The translations under genes were made by a program, and so were the position numbers. Below, in pieces: positions 61,908 to 64,000 of a stretch of 64,000 nucleotides of DNA (position 1 is the stretch's first letter; the number at the start of each line of letters is the position of its first letter). Origin of the DNA: Roseomonas alba (GTDB taxonomy: Bacteria; Pseudomonadota; Alphaproteobacteria; Acetobacterales; Acetobacteraceae); the NCBI RefSeq assembly GCF_019430885.1, contig NZ_JAHYBZ010000002.1:496001-560000 (forward strand). Direction: 5' to 3'. The notes beneath the pieces are model-generated. The model was not told where the DNA came from. It saw nothing but the letters and a program-made list of their open reading frames with translations, and did no database searches.

Positions 61908-62534
61908 TCACAGCACCGCCCCCAACCGCTGCCGCAGGACCCCGCCGATCGCCGCGAACACGGCATCGGGCGGCTCCGACGCATCCACCACCGCGCAGCG
62001 CCCGGGTTCGGCGGCCGCGATGGCGAGGAACATCTTCCGCACCCGCGCATGGAACGCCGCGCCCATTCGCTCGTAGCGATCCGCCCCGCTGCGCGCTGCC
62101 GCGCGGGCCATTCCGTCCTCGACCGGCATGTCCAGCATCAGCGTCAGATCGGGTGCGAAGCCCTCCAGCGCCACATCTGCCAACCGCGCCCAGACGGACC
62201 GTTCCAGCCCCTGCGCGCCCTGATAGGCCAGCGTCGAATCGGCGAAGCGATCGCACACCACCCAGCCGCCGGCGCGAAGGAAGGGCCGGATCACCGTCAC
62301 CACATGCTCGCGCCGCGCAGCGAAATGCAGCATGGCCTCGGCCACCGGGTCCCAAGGGCCGTGGCCGAGCAGCAGGTCGCGAATACGCTCCGCCCCCGGC
62401 GTGCCGCCCGGTTCGCGGGTGCGCAGCACGGGGCGGCCGGATGCCGCCAGGGCCGCGGCGATTCGCCGTGCCTGGGTCGACTTCCCGGCGCCCTCGCCGC
62501 CTTCCAGAGTGATGAAGCGTCCCGGTTCCATCAT
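61908..62534 (-). CDS. tmk: Thymidylate kinase
   Basis: This 208-residue kinase has the P-loop ITLEGGEGAGKSTQARRI near residue 8, TREPGGTPGAERIRDLLL with the DR/REP substrate motif, and CDRFADSTLAYQGAQGL. It phosphorylates dTMP to dTDP for DNA synthesis. Two consecutive ATG codons begin the frame at 62534 and no strong ribosome binding site is seen. It lies 46 bases after the carboxypeptidase gene. Confidence 0.97.
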   Translation of the reverse strand: MMEPGRFITLEGGEGAGKSTQARRIAAALAASGRPVLRTREPGGTPGAERIRDLLLGHGPWDPVAEAMLHFAARREHVVTVIRPFLRAGGWVVCDRFADSTLAYQGAQGLERSVWARLADVALEGFAPDLTLMLDMPVEDGMARAAARSGADRYERMGAAFHARVRKMFLAIAAAEPGRCAVVDASEPPDAVFAAIGGVLRQRLGAVL

Positions 62535-62580
62535 CGCAGGAGGGTTTGGCGTCCCGCGCGACGGCCGTCAAACCGCTGGC

Positions 62581-63789
62581 CTAGCTGCCGAACACCATCC
62601 GGCTGACCACTGCCGGAATGCGTGAGACCAGCCCGAGCTTCTCGACATCCGCGCCCGCCAGCAGAGGCACTTCCAACTCGGGTACGCCCTGCCCGCCGAC
62701 ATACATCGTCCCGATGCGCTGGCCACGTGCGATCGGCGCCGTCAGCGGTGCATCGTAGCGCAGCCGCACCTGCAGGTTCCGCCGCCACTGCCGCGGCAGC
62801 GTCAGGATCAGGTCGCGCCCGCCGACCATCGGCACCCTGGCGCGTTCGCCCAGATAGACCGGCACCTCCTCGATCGTGTCCTGGGCGCGGAACAGCACCA
62901 CCGCCTCGAATTCGCGGAAGGCCCATTCCATCAGGCGCTCGCCCTCCTCGGCGCGGGCGCGCATCGAAGGCAGGCCGTTCACCACCATGATCACCCGCCG
63001 GTCGCCGCGCTTGGCGGTTCCGACCAGGCCATAGCCCGCATCTTCGGTATGACCGGTCTTCATGCCATCCGCGCCAGGCACCCGCGCGAGGATCGGGTTG
63101 CGGTTCTCCTGGGTGATGTTGTTCCAGCGGAATGAACGCTCGTTGTAGTAGGGGAAGTATTCCGGGAAATCCATGACGATCCGCCGCGCCAGGATCGACA
63201 GGTCGCGCGCCGTCATCTTGTGCTCAGGGTCAGGCCAACCTGTCGCGTTGCGGAAGGTGCTGTTGGTCATGCCGATGCGCTTCGCCGTGTCGTTCAGCAA
63301 CTCGGCGAATTGCTGCTCGCTGCCGCTGATCGCCTCGGCGAGGACCACGCAGGCATCGTTGCCGGACTGGATGATGACGCCGCGGATCAGGTCCTCGACC
63401 TTGATCTGGGATCCCAGCTCCACGAACATCTTCGATCCGCCCATGCGCCAGGCGCGCTCGCTGACCGGCAGCATCTGGTCAAGCTGGAGCTGCCCCGCCT
63501 TCAGCTTCTCGAAGACGACGTACATCGTCATCAGCTTGGACATGGAGGAGGGCGGCATGCGCTCGTCGGCATTCTTCTCGAGCAGCGTGGCGCCGGTCGC
63601 GTAGTCGACCATGATCGCCTGACGGGCGAGCACATCGAGCGGCCCGAGCGGCGTGTCGGCGGGCGACCCGGTCGGGCGCGCGGGTGCAGGCGTGCCACGC
63701 CGGGCGCGCTGCGCCAGAGCGGGAGCGGCAAGCCCCGACCCAACCAGGCCAAGAACAGCGGTGCCAAGCAGTGTGCGGCGATAGGTCAT
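62581..63789 (-). CDS. D-alanyl-D-alanine carboxypeptidase (penicillin-binding protein 5/6 type)
   Basis: This 402-residue protein has a signal peptide (RRTLLGTAVLGLVGSGLAAPALA). The penicillin-binding motifs are SSMSKLMTM with the SxxK nucleophile near residue 82, SGND as SxN near 142 and MKTGHTEDAGYG as KTG near 245. A C-terminal PBP5-type beta domain follows. It trims terminal D-Ala from peptidoglycan pentapeptides in the periplasm. In related genomes it follows an rlpA-type SPOR gene, as seems to be the case here. Confidence 0.95.
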   Translation of the reverse strand: MTYRRTLLGTAVLGLVGSGLAAPALAQRARRGTPAPARPTGSPADTPLGPLDVLARQAIMVDYATGATLLEKNADERMPPSSMSKLMTMYVVFEKLKAGQLQLDQMLPVSERAWRMGGSKMFVELGSQIKVEDLIRGVIIQSGNDACVVLAEAISGSEQQFAELLNDTAKRIGMTNSTFRNATGWPDPEHKMTARDLSILARRIVMDFPEYFPYYNERSFRWNNITQENRNPILARVPGADGMKTGHTEDAGYGLVGTAKRGDRRVIMVVNGLPSMRARAEEGERLMEWAFREFEAVVLFRAQDTIEEVPVYLGERARVPMVGGRDLILTLPRQWRRNLQVRLRYDAPLTAPIARGQRIGTMYVGGQGVPELEVPLLAGADVEKLGLVSRIPAVVSRMVFGS

Positions 63790-63819
63790 GCGCGCGACTC
63801 CTGCGCTGCGGTCGTATGA

Positions 63820-64000
63820 TCAATCGACAAGGATCTGGGCCCCGGATACTCCCGCCGCCAGAGTCCGCTCAAGCGCCGCATCGGCCTGTGCGACATTCGG
63901 AAACGGTCCGACACGCACGCGATACTGCCGGTCCCGTCGGGGCCCAAATGCCTCGACCTGCGCGCCCGGGATGCGCGCAGCAAGGCGCTGCGCGGCATCG
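63820..64000 (-). CDS. SPOR-domain protein, C-terminal fragment (possibly RlpA-type)
   Basis: The last 60 codons of a minus-strand gene enter from the right edge. They read as half a SPOR domain: AARIPGAQVEAFGPRRDRQY, then RVRVGPFPNVAQADAALERT, ending AQILVD before TGA. SPOR domains bind denuded septal peptidoglycan. The position just upstream of a D,D-carboxypeptidase suggests an RlpA-family lytic transglycosylase, but the catalytic part is outside the window. Confidence 0.8.
   Translation of the reverse strand, partial: DAAQRLAARIPGAQVEAFGPRRDRQYRVRVGPFPNVAQADAALERTLAAGVSGAQILVD

Overview
The window is about 64 kb of GC-rich chromosome, very probably from an alphaproteobacterium and most likely a Rhodospirillales/Acetobacteraceae (Roseomonas-like) organism. 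The evidence is the gene order nuoA-N / birA / coaX / RNase J / DUF1467 / proS / lol permeases / lolD and clpP / clpX / lon / HU, separate nuoC and nuoD genes, a short prolyl-tRNA synthetase of 438 residues, and an orphan tripartite-tricarboxylate (Bug) binding protein. Family calls come from motifs read directly in the translations; no database search was possible.

Region 1 (1-8069, minus strand) is a type I secretion operon: an ABC exporter with a degenerate C39-like domain, an HlyD-type membrane fusion protein, and a very large putative substrate running off the left edge. The substrate has no N-terminal signal peptide. It carries a domain like the C-terminal part of the N,N-dimethylformamidase large subunit, then an Ig-like domain, then alternating DUF4082 and cadherin-like modules. 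This is the most unusual locus in the window.

Region 2 (8242-22767) is accessory metabolism: a CobW-type metal GTPase, a pirin, MazG, then a plus-strand series of molybdopterin oxidoreductase, amidase, nucleotidyltransferase-like protein, DUF2867 protein and class III aminotransferase. An ArsR regulator / ArsP-like permease / CxxC thioredoxin operon follows, preceded by a perfect inverted repeat. Next come a Bug-family binding protein and an overlapping kinase / class III PLP enzyme pair resembling hydroxylysine kinase plus phospho-lyase.

Region 3 (22835-51549) is mostly core genes on the minus strand: dnaE, lolD with two tandem LolC/E-type permeases, proS, DUF1467, RNase J, coaX, birA and the complete 14-gene complex I operon. 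A sulfotransferase, a HupE-type transporter and a methyltransferase sit between dnaE and lolD.

Region 4 (51711-57356) holds tRNA-Asp, tRNA-Val, HU, lon, clpX and clpP, with several strong hairpins. Region 5 (57463-64000) is an MBL hydrolase, tatD, metG, holB, tmk, a D,D-carboxypeptidase and the C-terminus of a SPOR-domain protein.

Four intergenic copies of a hairpin-rich element (about 225-240 bp when complete) lie at gene ends near 10.6, 19.3, 34.15 and 61.8 kb. Their paired stems change sequence but keep pairing. No CRISPR array, insertion sequence, phage gene or rRNA was seen.
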